Below, one piece after another: positions 61,083-64,000 of a DNA stretch of 64,000 nucleotides. Source of the stretch: Clostridiales bacterium (GTDB lineage Bacteria > Bacillota > Clostridia > Christensenellales > Pumilibacteraceae). Both the position numbers and the translations under genes were made by a program. Positions within the stretch are counted from its first letter, which is position 1. The number at the start of each line of letters is the position of its first letter. Below the pieces are notes generated by a model. The model was not told the origin of the DNA. It did no database searches and saw nothing but the letters and a program-made list of their open reading frames with translations. Location: contig JAAVHP010000012.1 in the NCBI GenBank assembly GCA_014799665.1, positions 124,001 to 188,000 on the forward strand, given 5' to 3'.

Positions 61083-61190
61083 CAGGGTACAGGGCACAGG
61101 GGTCAGGTTACAGGGTTTGACCCCTGCGGGGGTGAATTAATAAATTCATCATTCCCCGAACCCTATTCCCTGAGCCCTGATCCCTGACAA
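61083..61190. repeat. Inverted pair of heptanucleotide tracts with long hairpin potential
   Basis: Directly after the GlnA-like stop come CAGGGTA, CAGGGCA, CAGGGGT, CAGGTTA, CAGGG. After a centre with GACCCC-TGC-GGGGGT and TGAATT-AATA-AATTCA hairpins, the complementary units follow (CCCTATT, CCCTGAG, CCCTGAT, CCCTGA). The whole 110 bases could fold as one long stem in the ANTAR gene's leader. Confidence 0.7.
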
Positions 61191-61202
61191 CAAGGAGTTT
61201 CT

Positions 61203-61766
61203 TTGGACGCACTGATCGTTGCAAACACAATGACTCGTCAGAAAGCGCTTTCCGACGTGTTATACCACGAGAACCTTAATTGCGTGGTTTGCTCGACCGC
61301 CGCGGAGGCGCGGCGCGCGTCCTTATGCCGTCCTTTCGATCTGTTCGTCGTTTACAGCGGGCTTATCGACGAGCACGGCAACGAGCTTGCGATCTCGCTT
61401 GCCGAGGTCCACGACTGCGGCGGAATATTTATCGACGACGCGACGCGCGCCGAGCAGATAGAAGCCGACCTCAACGATTGCGGCATAATAACGCTGTCCC
61501 GCCCCGTAACGAAAGACGGGCTTGTGGAAGCGGTTAGGCTTATATCGGTCGCAAATGCGCGCGTGCGCGCGTTAAAGCTCAAAAACGAGGCGCTCGCCGC
61601 CAAGCTGGAAGACGTTAAATACGTTTCCCGCGCCAAGATCGTGCTGATGCGCGCGTTCGGCTACACCGAGGATCAGGCGCATAAATATATCGAGAAGAAA
61701 GCAATGGAGACGCGCACCACGCGTCGCAAAGTGGCTATGGATATTCTTAAATCATACGAGGCATAA
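61203..61766 (+). CDS. ANTAR-domain response regulator (antiterminator)
   Basis: A 187-aa protein starting at TTG 61203, five bases after AAGGAG, which decides this start. Residues 1-115 form a receiver-like domain (DALIVANTMTRQKALSDVL) lacking a canonical Asp-Asp phosphorylation pair at the expected places. A coiled linker (VRALKLKNEALAAKLEDVK) leads to a C-terminal ANTAR domain (VSRAKIVLMRAFGYTEDQAHKYIEKKAMETRTTRRKVAMDIL). ANTAR domains bind tandem hexaloop hairpins in leader RNAs and prevent termination, often in nitrogen metabolism operons. Pairing with a GlnA-like protein is a known clostridial theme. It overlaps nearly with purF, whose GTG follows one base after this stop. Confidence 0.9.
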   Translation: MDALIVANTMTRQKALSDVLYHENLNCVVCSTAAEARRASLCRPFDLFVVYSGLIDEHGNELAISLAEVHDCGGIFIDDATRAEQIEADLNDCGIITLSRPVTKDGLVEAVRLISVANARVRALKLKNEALAAKLEDVKYVSRAKIVLMRAFGYTEDQAHKYIEKKAMETRTTRRKVAMDILKSYEA

Positions 61767-61767
61767 C

Positions 61768-63177
61768 GTGCGATACGAAAAACTCAAAGAAGAATGCGGC
61801 GTGTTCGGCATAATCTCGCCCAAACAAATACCTTGCGTTCCGCTGTCGGCAAGCGCTTTGATGGCGTTGCAGCACCGCGGCGAGGAGAGCGCGGGTATAG
61901 CGACATTCGTCGACGGCACGCTCAAATGCAAGAAGGGCATGGGGCTTGTGTCCGAGGTTTTCTCGTCCGATTATCTCGAATTTGTAGCCAATACGCGCGT
62001 AGCCGTCGGACACGTGCGGTACTCTACGACAGGCTCGTGCAATATCGAGAACGCCCAGCCGATAGAAACGGTCCACAGCAAGATCTCGCTCGCACTCGCG
62101 CACAACGGCAACCTAACAAACTCGGCGAGCATCCGTCGCGACCTTGTGCAGTCGGGCATGGTGTTACATACAACTAACGACACCGAAATATTGAATATTC
62201 TTATCGTTCGCAACATGATCGAAACGAACGATTTGGAGCGCGCGATCGTCAACGCTATGAACGGCGTAGAGGGTGCGTTCTCGCTCGTTATCGCAACTAA
62301 GGACAAACTCATTGCCGTCCGCGACCGCAACGGTTTTAGACCGCTTTGCATGGGTAAATTGGGCGAGGCTACCGTGTTCGCTTCCGAAACGTGCGCGCTC
62401 GACGCGCTCGGCGCGGAGTTCGTCCGCGACGTGAAAGCGGGCGAGGTGGTGAGCGTAGACCTTAAAGGCAATATTACAACACATATGCTCGATAACGCCT
62501 GCCGCAGCGGCTTGTGCTCGTTCGAGTTTATATACTTCGCTCGCCCCGACAGCGTTATAGACGGGATCAACGTTTACAAGGCGCGCGAGCAAATGGGGCG
62601 CGCGCTCTACCGTCAAAGACCGACCGAAGCCGATTACGTTTGCGGCGTGCCCGACAGCGGGCTCGTCGCGGCGCAGGGGTATTCGCTCGAATCGGGCATA
62701 CCTATCGTTCCTGCGTTCGTCAAGAACAAGTACGTGGGTAGGTCGTTCATCCTGCCCGATCAGGTCAAGCGCGAGAACGCGGTAAACGTCAAGCTAAACC
62801 CCATTCAGGCGACGGTAGAGGGTAAGCGCATAATACTTATCGACGACTCGATAGTGCGTTCGACGACCAGTACGCGCATAATAAAAATGCTTCGGCGTGC
62901 GGGCGCTAAGGAAGTGCACATGAGAATTTCCTCGCCGCCGTTCAAGTACGAATGTTATTTCGGCACAGATATAGACAACCGCGACAACCTTATAGCCAAT
63001 CATCTGGACGTAGACGGCATTTGCGAAAAGATAGGCGCGGACAGTCTCGAATATCTGTCGCTGGATAATCTTAAAGCTATTTCCGAAGAAACATCATTCT
63101 GCTTAGGGTGCTTCACGGGCGATTATCCCGCGCCCGTCACGCCCATGCTCAAAAACACGTTCGATAAAAACAACTGA
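61768..63177 (+). CDS. purF: Amidophosphoribosyltransferase
   Basis: PurF catalyses the first step of purine synthesis, moving the glutamine amide to PRPP. The GTG start lies one base after the ANTAR stop, implying coupled translation. The 469-aa protein has a short propeptide cleaved before Cys10 (EECGVFGI), the N-terminal nucleophile of the glutaminase domain. Other signatures are HRGEESAGIA, GHVRYSTTG, AHNGNL, RDRNGFRPL and the PRPP loop IILIDDSIVRSTT. The Cys residues of the [4Fe-4S]-containing Bacillus-type enzymes appear to be present (NACRSGLC, YECYFG, FCLGCFTGDYP). Unlike PyrG in this window, its glutaminase site is intact. Confidence 0.95.
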   Translation: MRYEKLKEECGVFGIISPKQIPCVPLSASALMALQHRGEESAGIATFVDGTLKCKKGMGLVSEVFSSDYLEFVANTRVAVGHVRYSTTGSCNIENAQPIETVHSKISLALAHNGNLTNSASIRRDLVQSGMVLHTTNDTEILNILIVRNMIETNDLERAIVNAMNGVEGAFSLVIATKDKLIAVRDRNGFRPLCMGKLGEATVFASETCALDALGAEFVRDVKAGEVVSVDLKGNITTHMLDNACRSGLCSFEFIYFARPDSVIDGINVYKAREQMGRALYRQRPTEADYVCGVPDSGLVAAQGYSLESGIPIVPAFVKNKYVGRSFILPDQVKRENAVNVKLNPIQATVEGKRIILIDDSIVRSTTSTRIIKMLRRAGAKEVHMRISSPPFKYECYFGTDIDNRDNLIANHLDVDGICEKIGADSLEYLSLDNLKAISEETSFCLGCFTGDYPAPVTPMLKNTFDKNN

Positions 63178-63184
63178 GGTGATT

Positions 63185-64000
63185 ATGCAAAGATACCTGA
63201 TCATGAAAGACGGCACCGTGTTCACCGGTACCGCAATAGGCGCAAACGGCACGGCGATAGGCGAGGCGGTTTTCACGACCGCCATGAGCGGATATATCCC
63301 CACGCTCACCGACCCGAGCTACTACGGCCAGATAATAACGCACACCTTTCCCATGATAGGCAACTACGGCGCGATAGAGGTCGACGCCGAGAGCGATAAG
63401 CCATATCTTTTCGGGTACATAGTGCGCGAGCTGTGCTCGTTCGGCTCTAACTTCCGCAAGGAAGAAGAACTCGACGAATTCTTAAAACGCAATAACGTAG
63501 TCGGTATCGCCGACGTAGATACGCGCGCGATCACCCGCAAGATACGCGATATGGGCGTAATGAACGCCATGATCTGCGACGATCTCAAAGATATGCCGGC
63601 TAAGCTCGCACTGCTCAAAAAGTACAAGGTAAAGGACGCGGTAGAGCATACCTCGTGCACCGAACCCGTCGAGCTCAACCCGATAGACGATACGCATAAG
63701 TTCAGGGTCGTGCTTTACGACTTCGGCGCAAAGAAGAATATCGAGCGTATGCTTATCAAGTTCGGCTGCTCGGTAGTGCGCGTGCCGTACAACACCACCG
63801 CGGAGCAAGCGCTTAAATTTAACCCCGACGGCATAATGCTCAGTAACGGCGGCGGCGACCCCGCGGACAACGTGGCTGTTATAGAGGAGATTAAAAAGCT
63901 TCTCAAAAAGAATATTCCCATATTCGGTATATGCCTCGGTCATCAGCTTTTGGCGCTTGCAATGGGCGCGAAGACGATCAAGCTCAAATACGGTCACCGC
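63185..64000 (+). CDS. carA: Carbamoyl-phosphate synthase small subunit, N-terminal part
   Basis: The gene runs off the window; 272 residues are visible. CarA hydrolyses glutamine and channels ammonia to CarB for carbamoyl phosphate, used in pyrimidine and arginine synthesis. The N-terminal domain shows EAVFTTAMSGYIPTLTDPSYYGQIITHTFPMIGNYG and VGIADVDTRAITRKIRDMG. The glutaminase domain has LSNGGGDP and the intact nucleophile elbow GICLGHQ (Cys250). The ATG follows GAGGTGATT, eight bases after the purF stop, so it is cotranscribed with purF. carB should follow outside the window. Confidence 0.95.
   Translation, partial: MQRYLIMKDGTVFTGTAIGANGTAIGEAVFTTAMSGYIPTLTDPSYYGQIITHTFPMIGNYGAIEVDAESDKPYLFGYIVRELCSFGSNFRKEEELDEFLKRNNVVGIADVDTRAITRKIRDMGVMNAMICDDLKDMPAKLALLKKYKVKDAVEHTSCTEPVELNPIDDTHKFRVVLYDFGAKKNIERMLIKFGCSVVRVPYNTTAEQALKFNPDGIMLSNGGGDPADNVAVIEEIKKLLKKNIPIFGICLGHQLLALAMGAKTIKLKYGHR

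Overview
The window looks like a chromosome segment of an anaerobic, Gram-positive-type bacterium of the Clostridia (a gut Christensenellales-like lineage is my best guess, by inference only). Pointers are a lipoprotein signal, AGGAG ribosome-binding sites, TTGACA/TATAAT promoters with 17-bp spacers, a single-chain glycyl-tRNA synthetase, a type III pantothenate kinase beside an ECF S component, a flavin reductase-rubredoxin fusion, a large acyl-CoA dehydratase activase-type protein, and HypA/HypB with an iron-sulfur flavoprotein. Base composition is near 50% GC and even throughout, except for an AT-richer gene at 35993-36973.

Layout. 1-5.9 kb: the end of gpsA, a lipoprotein with InlB-type repeats, glyS, a tiny cysteine-rich protein, and an ECF S component with coaX. 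6.1-15.2 kb: a 1146-aa surface protein, a lone RnlA-like HEPN-type protein with AT-hooks, a CTP synthase that has lost its glutaminase residues, and an ArsB/SLC13-type permease. 15.4-22.9 kb (minus strand): an ABC exporter, purA and a 1397-aa activase. 23-24 kb: flavin reductase-rubredoxin, then tRNA-Leu and tRNA-Leu debris. 24.3-35.6 kb: a 3788-aa surface protein. 35.8-37.1 kb: an apparent insertion carrying one unknown gene inside a split terminator. 37.1-42.5 kb (minus): an operon of metallophosphoesterase, radical SAM protein, polA and coaE. 42.6-42.9 kb: tRNA-Ala, a broken tRNA-Ile and tRNA-Ile. 43.1-52.4 kb: a 2665-aa surface protein with two small partners. 52.5-54 kb: a polytopic membrane protein. 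54-58 kb: hypB, a 963-aa iron-sulfur flavoprotein and hypA. 58.2-64 kb: phosphohexomutase, a degenerate glutamine synthetase-like protein, an ANTAR regulator, purF and the start of carA.

Three themes stand out. First, about a third of the window encodes giant surface proteins that end in a transmembrane helix rather than an LPXTG sorting signal. Second, several proteins in glutamine metabolism have altered active sites: PyrG lacks the glutaminase Cys and His, and the GlnA-like protein lacks several catalytic residues, while PurF and CarA keep theirs. Third, the intergenic DNA is full of structured repeats: palindromes abutting stop codons, heptanucleotide tracts starting at stop codons, inverted copies of tRNA 3' ends around terminators, and tRNA fragments with insertions.

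The best candidates for undescribed biology are the antitoxin-less RnlA-like protein with a three-way-junction element upstream, the glutaminase-dead CTP synthase, and the insertion at 35.8-37.1 kb.
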